Shown in pieces: positions 7,888-16,643 of a stretch of 64,000 nucleotides of DNA (the first letter of the stretch is position 1; each line of letters opens with the position of its first letter). This DNA is from Deefgea tanakiae. GTDB taxonomy: Bacteria > Pseudomonadota > Gammaproteobacteria > Burkholderiales > Chitinibacteraceae. The notes beneath the pieces were generated by a model. That model made no database searches, was not told where the DNA came from, and was given only the letters and a program-made list of their open reading frames with translations. Location of the stretch: contig NZ_CP081150.1 of NCBI RefSeq assembly GCF_019665765.1, forward strand, positions 372,001 through 436,000. The letters are read 5' to 3'. Both the position numbers and the translations under genes were made by a program.

Positions 7888-7952
7888 ACTCATAATCCTT
7901 TGGTCAACGGTTCAAGTCCGTGCAGGCCCACCAGTAAAATCAAGGACTTAGC
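7888..7952. repeat. Right attachment repeat of island 1 (tRNA 3' half remnant)
   Basis: Second copy of the tRNA anticodon-loop-to-3' end sequence plus 19 bp, with two mismatches to 2555-2619. No 5' half is present, so this is not a functional tRNA gene; it marks the distal island border. Confidence 0.9.
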
Positions 7953-7975
7953 AGAAATGCTAGGTCCTTTTTTTT
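7944..7975 (+). terminator. Terminator-like hairpin at the right island border
   Basis: GGACTTAGC (7944-7952) pairs with GCTAGGTCC (7959-7967), followed by eight T. It mirrors the tRNA terminator at 2611-2642 but has a different loop and a different wobble pair, so one of the two right arms came with the island. Confidence 0.7.
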
Positions 7976-8086
7976 ATCCTGATTTGCAAATGTAATAGCA
8001 AATGTAAGAGTTAGGATCGGCACTTGCACGCACTGTGGCCTTGGTAGCTCATACATTCTTAGTATGTATGGCGTAGTGCTGCAGTT

Positions 8087-8209
8087 TTATTGTACTTTCG
8101 GCGCAGCGTAGTCTTGCCAGGCTTCATCAGGCCAGTCGACTTTCGGTTCGCCAGCGGCAAAATGGCTGAGCACTAACCGTTTAGGAATTGGAATATAGTT
8201 TACCCACAT
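8087..8209 (-). CDS. Possible 40-residue protein divergent from umuDC
   Basis: A 41-codon minus-strand frame starting M-W-V-N-Y-I-P-I-P-K-R-L and ending Y-A-A-P-K-V-Q. Its composition (W, P, acidic residues, D-W-P-D-E-A-W-Q-D-Y) looks protein-like rather than random. The ATG is 6 bp from the GAAC-N4-GTTC operator of umuDC, so both could be controlled together. There is no convincing ribosome binding site, so it might be leaderless or not expressed. I recognise no family. Confidence 0.35.
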   Translation of the reverse strand: MWVNYIPIPKRLVLSHFAAGEPKVDWPDEAWQDYAAPKVQ

Positions 8210-8214
8210 AACAA

Positions 8215-8233
8215 AGAACGTTCGTTCTATAAT
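8215..8233 (+). promoter_or_regulatory. LexA-type operator and -10 of umuDC
   Basis: The palindrome AGAACGTTCGTTCT (8215-8228) contains GAAC-N4-GTTC, the form of the SOS box known from Gram-positive LexA rather than the CTGT-N8-ACAG box of enteric bacteria. It abuts a perfect TATAAT (8228-8233). The umuD ATG is 30 bp further on with AGGATAAGG as ribosome site. A repressor bound here would block polymerase. Confidence 0.6.
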
Positions 8234-8263
8234 GTTCTGATTCAGATGATTTCAGGATAAGGC

Positions 8264-8713
8264 ATGTCACTCCATTTGCATCCACCGATTCCCGCCGCAC
8301 TTGAACCCCAGTTACTGTTGTTACCTTTGATGGGCGTTTCCGTTTCAGCTGGGTTTCCCTCGCCAGCCGAAGACTGGGCAGAAGAGCGCGTCGATTTAAA
8401 CCTGCGCTATGTTCAGCATGCCGAAGCGACGTTCTATTTTACTGTCTCAGGCGACAGCATGGTCAGCCCAATTGCAGAACGCTCCATTCCCGATGGCGCA
8501 ACATTGATTGTTGACCGTGCCTTGAGCGCCAAGCATGACGATATTGTCGTGGCGGTGATTGACAGTGATTTTACTGTGAAGCGGTTGTATTGCAGGAACA
8601 AGCGTTTGGCACTGGTTGCGGAGAATTTGGCCTATCCACCCATCGTTATGGGCGATGAACAAGAGTTGTCGATTTGGGGCGTAGTGACCGCGTGGATAGT
8701 GAGGCCGCGATGA
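8264..8713 (+). CDS. umuD: UmuD, SOS-inducible subunit of DNA polymerase V
   Basis: 149 residues of the LexA/UmuD S24 peptidase family. After RecA*-stimulated self-cleavage, UmuD' joins UmuC to form the translesion polymerase V. The likely cleavage site is Ala29-Gly30 (S-V-S-A-G-F-P-S-P). The catalytic serine is in S-G-D-S-M near residue 65 and the general-base lysine in F-T-V-K-R-L near 106. Its stop codon overlaps the umuC ATG as ATGA, so the two are translationally coupled. Confidence 0.92.
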   Translation: MSLHLHPPIPAALEPQLLLLPLMGVSVSAGFPSPAEDWAEERVDLNLRYVQHAEATFYFTVSGDSMVSPIAERSIPDGATLIVDRALSAKHDDIVVAVIDSDFTVKRLYCRNKRLALVAENLAYPPIVMGDEQELSIWGVVTAWIVRPR

Positions 8714-9975
8714 TTGCCTTGGTCGACGTGAATAATTTCTATGTATCGTGCCAACGGGTGTTTGAGCCCAATCTGATTGGCAAACCTGTGGTGGTGTTAT
8801 CGAACAATGATGGCTGCGTGATTTCACGTTCAGCAGAAGCAAAAGCAGTGGGCGTGAAAATGGGCGCGCCGTGGCATCAGTTACGCGATTTTGCAGAGCA
8901 GGAAGGCATCATCGCTCGCAGTAGCAATTACGCACTGTATGCCGATATGAGCCATCGGGTAATGACCATACTCAGCCGCTTTAGTCCGAATCAAGAGATT
9001 TATAGTATCGACGAATGCTTTTTGAGTTTTGACGGACTACCGCAAGACCATACTGAACTAGGGCAAGAAATCCGCAGCACTGTACTGCAATGGACAGGCT
9101 TACCCGTCTGCGTTGGAATTGCGCCGACCAAGACCCTCGCCAAACTCGCCAATCATATCGCTAAGAAACAAGCACGATTTAATAGCGTGTGCGAGTGGCA
9201 GAAACTCAGCCCCAGCCAGCAAGATGCACAAATGCAAGCTTTAGCGGCAAGTGAAGTTTGGGGTATTGGTCGCAGAATATCAGAAAGAATGGCTCAAGAA
9301 GGTATACATACCATTGCTGATTTGAGAACAGCGAACGCTGACCAGATACGGCAGCGCTACAGCATCGTCGTGCAGCGCACCGTACATGAACTACGTGGCA
9401 TACCCAGTATTGAACTCGAAGAATCAACACCCGACAAACAGCAAATCCTGTGTTCACGCAGCTTTGGCCAAGCTATCTATACCGAACAAGAATTGGGCGA
9501 AGCCATTAGCATCTACATTGCTCGCGCCGCTGAAAAACTACGGAAACAAGGCTCGGTAGCGGGGAGTTTAGCAGTGTTTATACGCAGCAATCCATTCCGC
9601 CCCAAAGACCCGCAATACAGTCAGCACATTCTCGTGCCACTCACTCAAGCCAGTGACGATACGCTACTGCTGACCCGCGCCGCGCTGTGGGTACTCAAGC
9701 GAATTTATCGAACTGGGTTTGCCTACGCCAAAGCTGGCGTGATGCTCTGTGACCTGCAACCCCGAACGGCGGTACAGGGGCATTTATTCCTACAAACCGC
9801 CGACCCCATCAAACGCGCCGCACTAAATAAAGTAATGGACGACATCAATCGCCAGTGGGGACGCGGCTCAATTCGGGTCGCTAGTGCAGGATTCAACCAT
9901 GGGTGGAAAATGCGGCAAAACAAGGTTTCGCCGTACTGGACGACACGGTGGGATGATTTGCCTAAGACGAGATAG
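8710..9975 (+). CDS. umuC: UmuC, Y-family catalytic subunit of DNA polymerase V
   Basis: 421 residues from the ATG at 8710, the normal UmuC length; I prefer this start because it gives [11 protein letters not shown], the canonical Y-family motif I with its metal-binding Asp. Other signatures are [14 protein letters not shown], the catalytic Y-S-I-D-E-C-F (Asp-Glu) motif, and the helix-hairpin-helix V-W-G-I-G-R-R. It copies damaged templates at the cost of mutations. The 202 bp after the stop hold no feature I can support. Confidence 0.95.
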   Translation: MIALVDVNNFYVSCQRVFEPNLIGKPVVVLSNNDGCVISRSAEAKAVGVKMGAPWHQLRDFAEQEGIIARSSNYALYADMSHRVMTILSRFSPNQEIYSIDECFLSFDGLPQDHTELGQEIRSTVLQWTGLPVCVGIAPTKTLAKLANHIAKKQARFNSVCEWQKLSPSQQDAQMQALAASEVWGIGRRISERMAQEGIHTIADLRTANADQIRQRYSIVVQRTVHELRGIPSIELEESTPDKQQILCSRSFGQAIYTEQELGEAISIYIARAAEKLRKQGSVAGSLAVFIRSNPFRPKDPQYSQHILVPLTQASDDTLLLTRAALWVLKRIYRTGFAYAKAGVMLCDLQPRTAVQGHLFLQTADPIKRAALNKVMDDINRQWGRGSIRVASAGFNHGWKMRQNKVSPYWTTRWDDLPKTR

Positions 9976-10177
9976 GCAGATATTACTCACATTTTATTCA
10001 TTGACATTCATCGACTGAGTTGCGCAAGGTGTTGATGTCTTGGCGCTTGAGTCTGTTCTAGCAATAAGGACTAAGCACGGGTTGCTCGGCCTTTGGCTTG
10101 CGCTATGTGGAGTCAAGATTCAATATGCACAGAAAATCAGAATTCGCTTTAAGCAACTGATACTGGTCTAGGTGAAC

Positions 10178-10675
10178 TCAGCTAAGAATTGCTGGATTTA
10201 GCCGCCATAACGAGAAATTGAGCGCGGCGGCAAAACTCACCCAAGTCAGGTATGGCAGCAGTAAGAGTGCTGCAATCCGATTGAGCCGCCAGAACGAGAC
10301 GATGGTTGCGGCAATCAGTAGCCAGAGTACACCAATTTCTAGCAGTGCCAGCGCGCCAAGTTGCCAAGCGAAAAACAGCCAAGTCCAGAGTGCGTTGGCT
10401 AGCAATTGTATGGCATAGAGTTTTAGGGCTGTGGAGGCACCGCGAAAACCATATTCGCGCCAGACTAGCCAAGCAGAGATACCCATCAAAACAAACAACA
10501 AAGACCAGACTGGGCCAAAAAGCCATGCTGGTGGTGCCCATGAGGGCTGCACAAGTTGACCATAGAAGCCTGCGGCATTCATAGAGGCTAGACCTCCTAA
10601 GGCGCCCGTAACAAAACTAGCGAAGAGCCAAGCAGCAAGCCCAAGGCCTTGCTCTAGTTTAGATTTCTGCGCCAT
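10178..10675 (-). CDS. tspO: TspO/MBR family membrane protein
   Basis: 165 residues with five hydrophobic segments and the tryptophan-rich pattern of the tryptophan-rich sensory protein/translocator family: P-S-W-A-P-P-A-W-L-F-G-P-V-W in the first loop, N-A-L-W-T-W-L-F-F in TM3-4 and L-P-Y-L-T-W-V-S-F-A-A-A-L-N in TM5. Family members bind porphyrins and cholesterol-like ligands and act in tetrapyrrole or stress responses. An AGGAG sequence lies 9 nt before the ATG. It is a single-gene unit between umuC and pyc. Confidence 0.9.
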   Translation of the reverse strand: MAQKSKLEQGLGLAAWLFASFVTGALGGLASMNAAGFYGQLVQPSWAPPAWLFGPVWSLLFVLMGISAWLVWREYGFRGASTALKLYAIQLLANALWTWLFFAWQLGALALLEIGVLWLLIAATIVSFWRLNRIAALLLLPYLTWVSFAAALNFSLWRLNPAILS

Positions 10676-10770
10676 GGTGTGTGGCTCCTAAAGAGAAGGC
10701 CAAGATTGCTTTACAACCTTGGCCCTTATGCCCGCGATGAGAAGAGGTGGCTTGTCGTGCTTTGCGCTGA

Positions 10771-13700
10771 CTAGACGGCTTCTAACACGATCAATAAATC
10801 GTGTGCTTTGACTGAACTACCACGTTTAATCAACACTTCTTTGACCTTGGCGGCAAATTCGGCGCGGATGGCGGTTTCCATTTTCATCGCTTCAATCGCT
10901 AGCAAAGTATCGCCTTTTTCGACTCGTTGCCCTGCCTTGACCGCCACATTAACGACCATGCCGGGCATCGGTGCGCCGATTTGTAGTGGGTTGCCCACTT
11001 CGGCGCGTTGATGGCTGGCGCGCGCTGTTTCGCCTTTGCCTTCAACGGCGGCTTTGGCAATTCGCACTGTACGCGGTTGGCCATTGAGTTCGAAGAAGAT
11101 CTTGATCTCGCCATCGCTTGGCACTTCGGTTTGACCTTGCAAGGTCATGATTAGCGACTTGCCCGGTTCCAAATCGACCGTTGCTTCTTCATGCTCAGCC
11201 AATCCATAGAAAAAGACGGGCGTTGGCAATTTAGATACATCACCGTAATGGCTTTGATGTTCGGCAAAATCACGGAAGACTTTCGGATACATCAAGTAAG
11301 ACGCTAAATCGGCATCGCTGATTTTTCGTCCAGTGGCTTTTTCCGCTTCTGCGCGAACGGCCTCAAGATCGGCAGGGGGCAAGCTGGCGCCCGGCCGTTC
11401 GGTGAGCGGTGCTGCGCCTTTGAGGATCTTATTTTGTAGGGCGAGCGGGAAACCATCGGGTGGCAGGCCCAATTCGCCTTTAAAGAGCGAAATCACCGAT
11501 TCAGGGAAGTCAAAATCGCGCTCGGCAGTTTCAACATCGTGCATGGTCAAATCATTGAGCACCAGCCACAGCGCCATATCGCCAACGACTTTAGATGTTG
11601 GCGTGACTTTAACAATGTCACCAAACGCGCGATTGACATCGGCATACGCACGAGAGACTTCAGGCCAGCGCGCTTCCAAGCCCGTCGCAATCGCTTGCTC
11701 GCGCAGATTGGTGTACTGGCCACCTGGCATTTCGTGTTGGTACACATCCGAAGTCCCTGCGCGCATATCGGCTTCGAACGGCGAATAGAAACGACGCACG
11801 CCTTCCCAGTAGGTCGACAGAGATTTCATGTGGTTCAGGTCGACGTTAGGCGCGCGCTCAGTGCCTTCTAGCGCAGCAACAATCGCCCCCAAATTCGGTT
11901 GTGAGGTGAGGCCACTCATTGCATCGAGCGCACCGTCTACTGCGTCAACCCCAGCTTCAATCGCAGCGAGCACACTGGCGGCCGAAATGCCGCTGGTGTC
12001 GTGCGTGTGGAAGTGAATCGGCAAGCCGACTTCTTCTTTGAGCGCTTTGACCAAGGCCGATGCGGCGCGAGGGCGGCAAATGCCAGCCATGTCTTTAATA
12101 CCGAGTACATGCGCGCCAGCTTTTTCAAGCTCTTTCGCCATTTTGACGTAGTAGGCGAGGTTGTATTTGCTACGAGTAGGATCAAATAAATCGCCGGTAT
12201 AGCAAATCGTACCTTCACAAACGCCACCGGCTTCAACCACCGCATCCATCGCGACGCGCATATTTTCCACCCAGTTGAGCGAATCAAACACGCGGAAAAT
12301 ATCGACGCCGTTTTGCGCTGCTTGCTGCACAAAGTAGCGCACAACGTTATCGGGATAATTGGTGTAGCCAACGGCGTTTGACGCCCGCAGCAGCATTTGG
12401 AATGGAATATTTGGCACTGCAGCACGCAATTCACGCAAGCGCGCGAACGGGTCTTCTTTCAAAAAGCGCATGGCGACGTCAAATGTCGCGCCGCCCCAGC
12501 ACTCCATCGATAATAAATTAGGCAGCATCTGCGCATAATGCGGCGCAATTTTAACCATATCGTGCGTGCGCATGCGGGTCGCAAATAGCGATTGGTGCGC
12601 GTCACGCATCGTGGTGTCGGTTAGCAAAACTTGCGGTTGCGCTTTCATCCAGTCAGCAAAACCTTGTGCGCCGCGTTCGAGCAGAATATCGCGTGTGCCG
12701 CTTGGGATTTTCGTGTCGAGAATGATTTTGGGTACGATCGGCTCAGCCAAAGGCAGGGCGGGTTTGGAGCGGCCTTTCATTTCTGGATTGCCGTTGACGA
12801 CCACATTGCCAATAAAGCGCAGCAAGCGCGAGGCGCGATCGCGGCGGTGCGTGAACTTGAATAGCTCTGGCGTGGTATCAATAAAGCGTGTGATGGCTTC
12901 ACCTGACAAAAATTGCGGGTGGCTAATCACATTTTCTAAGAACATCAAATTGGTCGACAAGCCACGAATACGGAATTCACGTAGCGCTCTATCCATCCGT
13001 TGTGATGCTTCATACGAGGTCGATGCCCATGCGGTTACTTTGACGAGCAGCGAGTCGTAGTAGGGCGTAATCACTGCGCCAGGGTAGGCTGTACCTGCGT
13101 CTAGGCGAATGCCAAAGCCGGCTGGGCTGCGATACGCCGTCAAGCGGCCGTAATCAGGTACGAACAGATTTTCTGGGTCTTCGGTAGTGACACGGCATTG
13201 AATCGCGTGGCCGCTTAAGCGCAGATCGGCTTGGGCTGGCACGCCCGTTTCTGGATCGGTGATCTTGGCACCCGCAGTCACGCGGATTTGCGCTTTGACG
13301 ATATCAACACCTGTCACTTGTTCGGTGACAGTGTGTTCAACTTGAATGCGTGGATTGACTTCAATAAAGTAAAACTTGCCAGTATCTGCATCCATCAGAA
13401 ATTCTACAGTGCCTGCATGGCTATACCCTACAGCGTTGCCAAGGCGCAAAGCGGCGCTACAGAGCTCTTCGCGTGTTTCGTCGGTCAAGTAAGGTGCTGG
13501 CGCACGTTCAACGACTTTTTGGTTGCGGCGCTGAATCGTACAGTCGCGCTCAAATAAATGAACCAGATTTCCGTGCGTATCACCAAGTAATTGCACTTCA
13601 ACGTGGCGCGCGCGGCGAACTAGTTTTTCTAAATACACTTCGTCATTGCCAAAGGCCGCTAGTGCTTCGCTACGCGCAGTTGCAATGCTGCCGGGCAAAT

Positions 13701-14235
13701 CATCAGCGCTTTCAATGACACGCATGCCACGACCACCGCCACCCCAGCTGGCTTTGAGCATCAATGGATAACCCACTGCGGCGGCCATTGCCAAGCATTC
13801 ATTCATATCGCTAGGCAGTGGCAGCGTTGCGGGCATGACCGGCACACCTGCGGCAATAGCGGCATTACGAGCTGCGACTTTATTGCCTAGCGTGCGCATC
13901 ACTTCTGGGCTTGGGCCAATGAAAAGAATCCCTTCGCGGGCACAGGCCTCGGCAAAGTCTGGGTTTTCTGACAAAAATCCGTAGCCAGGGTGAATCGCAT
14001 CGACGCCCGCTGTTTTCGCAACTTGCAAAATACTCTCAATATCCAAATACGCCGCAATCGGTTTTTGGCCATCGCCGACCATATAGCTTTCATCGGCTTT
14101 AAAACGATGCAAGGCAAAGCGGTCTTCACGAGCATAAATGGCGACGGTGGTAATGCCCATTTCGGAGGCGGCGCGCATCACGCGGATGGCGATTTCAGAG
14201 CGGTTGGCGATCAGGATTTTGCGGATTTTTTTCAT
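10771..14235 (-). CDS. pyc: Pyruvate carboxylase
   Basis: 1154 residues with the full single-chain architecture. The N-terminal biotin carboxylase (residues 1-450) shows the ATP-grasp G-G-G-G-R-G-M-R and E-V-N-P-R-I-Q-V-E-H-T-V-T-E. The central carboxyltransferase (about 530-830) has T-T-M-R-D-A-H-Q-S-L and F-H-T-H-D-T-S-G. The C-terminal biotinyl domain carries E-A-M-K-M-E-T with the biotinylated lysine. It makes oxaloacetate from pyruvate and bicarbonate with ATP, replenishing the TCA cycle. It is transcribed alone; the 286 bp upstream carry only the tRNA-Leu terminator. Confidence 0.96.
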   Translation of the reverse strand: MKKIRKILIANRSEIAIRVMRAASEMGITTVAIYAREDRFALHRFKADESYMVGDGQKPIAAYLDIESILQVAKTAGVDAIHPGYGFLSENPDFAEACAREGILFIGPSPEVMRTLGNKVAARNAAIAAGVPVMPATLPLPSDMNECLAMAAAVGYPLMLKASWGGGGRGMRVIESADDLPGSIATARSEALAAFGNDEVYLEKLVRRARHVEVQLLGDTHGNLVHLFERDCTIQRRNQKVVERAPAPYLTDETREELCSAALRLGNAVGYSHAGTVEFLMDADTGKFYFIEVNPRIQVEHTVTEQVTGVDIVKAQIRVTAGAKITDPETGVPAQADLRLSGHAIQCRVTTEDPENLFVPDYGRLTAYRSPAGFGIRLDAGTAYPGAVITPYYDSLLVKVTAWASTSYEASQRMDRALREFRIRGLSTNLMFLENVISHPQFLSGEAITRFIDTTPELFKFTHRRDRASRLLRFIGNVVVNGNPEMKGRSKPALPLAEPIVPKIILDTKIPSGTRDILLERGAQGFADWMKAQPQVLLTDTTMRDAHQSLFATRMRTHDMVKIAPHYAQMLPNLLSMECWGGATFDVAMRFLKEDPFARLRELRAAVPNIPFQMLLRASNAVGYTNYPDNVVRYFVQQAAQNGVDIFRVFDSLNWVENMRVAMDAVVEAGGVCEGTICYTGDLFDPTRSKYNLAYYVKMAKELEKAGAHVLGIKDMAGICRPRAASALVKALKEEVGLPIHFHTHDTSGISAASVLAAIEAGVDAVDGALDAMSGLTSQPNLGAIVAALEGTERAPNVDLNHMKSLSTYWEGVRRFYSPFEADMRAGTSDVYQHEMPGGQYTNLREQAIATGLEARWPEVSRAYADVNRAFGDIVKVTPTSKVVGDMALWLVLNDLTMHDVETAERDFDFPESVISLFKGELGLPPDGFPLALQNKILKGAAPLTERPGASLPPADLEAVRAEAEKATGRKISDADLASYLMYPKVFRDFAEHQSHYGDVSKLPTPVFFYGLAEHEEATVDLEPGKSLIMTLQGQTEVPSDGEIKIFFELNGQPRTVRIAKAAVEGKGETARASHQRAEVGNPLQIGAPMPGMVVNVAVKAGQRVEKGDTLLAIEAMKMETAIRAEFAAKVKEVLIKRGSSVKAHDLLIVLEAV

Positions 14236-14455
14236 GACTCACTCGGCAAGCTTCAGGATTTTTCCTATTTTGCCGTAAAAAACGTGGTCAAAGGCTGCAA
14301 AGTGTAACTTTTGCTGGATTTTGGGCTGAGATCCCTGCTTGGTGTTGTTCAAATGCACGTTGTTGAAAGTGGCAAAGGTTTGCGGTGTGAAATTGCTGCG
14401 CGATTGCGAGCGATTTGAGTGTAAGTGGTGAGTTTTTTAGTTTTAAACAGGCAAC

Positions 14456-14484
14456 AAAAAACCCACTTCATTTCTGAAGTGGGT
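14456..14484 (-). terminator. Terminator of tRNA-Leu
   Basis: ACCCACTTCA (14461-14470) and TGAAGTGGGT (14475-14484) form a perfect 10-bp stem with a 4-nt loop. On the minus strand it is followed by five or more T, 38 bp after the tRNA-Leu 3' end. Confidence 0.85.
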
Positions 14485-14521
14485 CTTGTCAGAGTAATAA
14501 ATCCGAAGAGTTATTTTATTC

Positions 14522-14606
14522 TGGTGCCCGGGGCCGGACTCGAACCGGCACACCTTGCGGCGGCGGATTTTGAGTCCGCTGCGTCTACCAATTCCGCCAC
14601 CCGGGC
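14522..14606 (-). tRNA. tRNA-Leu (anticodon CAA)
   Basis: An 85-nt class II tRNA on the minus strand. The acceptor stem GCCCGGG pairs with CCCGGGC and CCA is encoded. The D region is GGTGGCGGAATTGGTAGACGC, characteristic of tRNA-Leu (split here only in naming: GGTGGCGG then AATTGGTAGACGC). The anticodon loop CTCAAAA gives CAA, reading UUG. It has a long variable arm and a GGTTCGAGTCC T loop. Confidence 0.95.
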
Positions 14607-14673
14607 AGGTGTCTGGTAAAGAGCCGCCATATTAGCGAAGCGATTTAAACTTGGCAAGTGTTTTGTTAAATTT

Positions 14674-15543
14674 TTATGATTGAACGGCTTTTTTTAACTC
14701 GAGCGCGCGCTCATACAACGCATTACGTGGTGCGCCGGTTATTGCTTGTGCGAGTGCAACCGCTTGTTTGACGGGCAGCTCTGCTACCAGCGGAACCAGC
14801 ACTTGGTCGTGCGCATTCGACTCGTCTTTTTCAGCAGGAGGGGCTGCATTGACGACGACCACAGACTCACCCTTTTGTTGGTTCGGGTCGTTCTTAATCC
14901 ATTCCGCGAGTTCTGCTAAAGTGCCGCGGCGGATGGTCTCAAAAGTCTTAGTGAGTTCACGACACAGTACGGCTTCACGCTCCTCGCCAAATACTTCGGC
15001 CATATCGGCGACGCAATCGGCAATGCGATGTGGCGCTTCGTAAAATACGGTGATGTATGTTGAATTTTTGAGTAATGTGAGTTCATCACAGCGTTGCTTC
15101 GTTTTTGGTGGTAAAAAGCCATAGAACAAACTGTGGGCACAAGTGAAGCCACTCGCTGACAGCGCGGTCGTCAAAGCTGATGCGCCAGGAATAGGGATGA
15201 CTTTAAATCCCGCAGCATGAACGGCTGCCGCCAATACTGCGCCAGGGTCAGAAACCGCCGGCGTGCCAGCATCGGAAACTTGGGCTACAGTTTCACCAGC
15301 GGCGAGACGCGCTATGAGTTTTTCGGCCATTGCGCGTTCATTGTGTTCTCGAACCGAGATCATCGGCGTACTGATGCCATATTGCTTTAATAGTTGCCCA
15401 GTGACGCGCGTGTCTTCAGCGGCAATCACATCGGCGGCATGCAAAACAGCAATCGCGCGCGCGGTCATATCACCCCAATTACCGATTGGCGTGGCAACAA
15501 CATATAATGAAGACTTACTGACATGGATATCAGGGTTATGCAC
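14674..15543 (-). CDS. rsmI: 16S rRNA 2'-O-ribose C1402 methyltransferase RsmI
   Basis: A SAM-dependent tetrapyrrole-methylase-fold enzyme that methylates C1402 in the ribosomal decoding centre. I choose the GTG at 15543 because AAGGAG lies 9 nt upstream, giving 289 residues. Motifs include V-V-A-T-P-I-G-N near the N-terminus, A-E-D-T-R-V-T, V-S-D-A-G-T-P-A-V-S-D-P-G, I-P-G-A-S-A-L-T-T-A-L and F-Y-E-A-P-H-R-I. It is divergent from the lpoA homologue, with the two start regions overlapping by a few bases; the gene order is that of E. coli rsmI-lpoA-yraN-diaA-dolP. Confidence 0.94.
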   Translation of the reverse strand: MHNPDIHVSKSSLYVVATPIGNWGDMTARAIAVLHAADVIAAEDTRVTGQLLKQYGISTPMISVREHNERAMAEKLIARLAAGETVAQVSDAGTPAVSDPGAVLAAAVHAAGFKVIPIPGASALTTALSASGFTCAHSLFYGFLPPKTKQRCDELTLLKNSTYITVFYEAPHRIADCVADMAEVFGEEREAVLCRELTKTFETIRRGTLAELAEWIKNDPNQQKGESVVVVNAAPPAEKDESNAHDQVLVPLVAELPVKQAVALAQAITGAPRNALYERALELKKAVQS

Positions 15544-16641
15544 GCCAAATTTCTCCTTACCCAATTTTGGGCTGTTGTGTCGTGGTTTCGCGTTTTTGCG
15601 ATCGTGAGCGCCGTACTATACGGTGCGTTGGCTCTTACGACCACTACCGCACGTGCGACAGATGCGAGTGCGGTGGCAGAAGCTGCTAAGCCAAGCCCAT
15701 TAATGGCACTTATTTTACCTTCAAAGTCGAAGTCATTTAAGGCCGCGAGCGATGCGATTCGGGCTGGTGTTTTAGCGGGCGAGCGTGTGCATGGTGGTGC
15801 TGGACTGCCTGTGGTGCGTGTTTATCCAACAGATGATAAAGAAGAAAATGTCGTCACCGCCTACCATCAAGCTGTTTTAGACGGTGCAGTGGTGGTGATT
15901 GGCCCATTAACAAAATCGGCGATGAATTATCTATCGGATAGCACTCCATTGACCGTGCCTGTCTTGGCGCTTAATAGTTTTGATGAAACGACTTTGCAAC
16001 AAGCCAATTTATATAGTTTTAGCTTGTCGGTTGAAGCAGAGGCGGCCCAAGTGGCGCAACTGATGTTGCAAAATCAATCGGCTCGCCCAATGGTGCTGCA
16101 GGTGAATGATGCTTTGAGCCAAAGAATGTCGCAGGGCTTTGTGCAGGAATGGCGCAAATTAAATCAAATCGAACCGCTGGTGCTCACGGTCGCGGATGCC
16201 CGTAGGGATGCCGCCCAATTGCGTGAACAAATGAAAGAGGGCAATGTAGATGTCATCTTCCTTGCGATGGATGGCAAAACTGCGCGCATGGTTCGCCCTT
16301 ATGTGGGGAGTGGTTTAGCCATTTACGGTACGAGCCAGATTGATTCGAGCCGCTTAGGCCGTACGGCCTTGGTGGATTTAACCGGCATTAAATTTGTCGA
16401 TATGCCGTGGATTGGCATGCCAGATACCGATGGCTTTGATTTATATAATCGCACCCGCAGCCAGTCTAATGATGTTGAGCGTTTATTTGCGATGGGGATT
16501 GATGCTTGGCGCATTGGTGCTCAATTGCAGATGGGAACACAGAATACGATGGCGATTGAAGGGGTAACTGGGGTATTGACTGTGGGTGATGATCGCATCA
16601 TCAAGCGCAATATGATTACCCGCACCCTGAGTTTAAATTAA
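15538..16641 (+). CDS. Penicillin-binding protein activator, LpoA/LppC-like
   Basis: A 367-residue protein with an N-terminal hydrophobic signal or anchor (F-A-I-V-S-A-V-L-Y-G-A-L-A-L) followed by a periplasmic-binding-protein fold (L-M-A-L-I-L-P-S; V-V-V-I-G-P-L-T-K-S-A; P-V-L-A-L-N-S). In the family the LpoA C-terminal domain activates PBP1a. This protein is shorter than E. coli LpoA, having only the LppC-like domain, as in Neisseria-type homologues. No lipobox cysteine is evident. Alternative starts are at 15523 or at an internal GTG; none has a strong ribosome site. Assignment is supported by synteny with rsmI and yraN. Confidence 0.75.
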   Translation: MHAKFLLTQFWAVVSWFRVFAIVSAVLYGALALTTTTARATDASAVAEAAKPSPLMALILPSKSKSFKAASDAIRAGVLAGERVHGGAGLPVVRVYPTDDKEENVVTAYHQAVLDGAVVVIGPLTKSAMNYLSDSTPLTVPVLALNSFDETTLQQANLYSFSLSVEAEAAQVAQLMLQNQSARPMVLQVNDALSQRMSQGFVQEWRKLNQIEPLVLTVADARRDAAQLREQMKEGNVDVIFLAMDGKTARMVRPYVGSGLAIYGTSQIDSSRLGRTALVDLTGIKFVDMPWIGMPDTDGFDLYNRTRSQSNDVERLFAMGIDAWRIGAQLQMGTQNTMAIEGVTGVLTVGDDRIIKRNMITRTLSLN

Positions 16642-16643
16642 TC

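Larger units (their letters stand above)
2555..7952. mobile_element. Genomic island 1, integrated at the CAT tRNA
   Basis: About 5.3 kb bounded by 65-bp direct repeats of the tRNA 3' half. All confident genes are on the minus strand and read inward from the right end: integrase, a 272-residue unknown, an excisionase-like protein, a putative winged-helix protein, a MobV relaxase and two unknown cargo genes. A 28-bp repeat lies just inside each end (2655-2682 and 7724-7751). A relaxase without a type IV secretion system suggests an element mobilized in trans by another conjugative element. The genes flanking it (rpoD, umuDC) are ordinary chromosome. Confidence 0.85.

Noticed and set aside
7888-7964. 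A second tRNA gene with anticodon CAT at the right end of island 1.
   Set aside because: Only the anticodon-loop-to-3' half is present; bases upstream do not form an acceptor 5' strand or D arm. It is an attachment repeat.
14425-14619. A 64-codon frame reading G-A-G-L-E-P-A-H-L across tRNA-Leu.
   Set aside because: This is the common spurious translation of the antisense of a tRNA-Leu gene.
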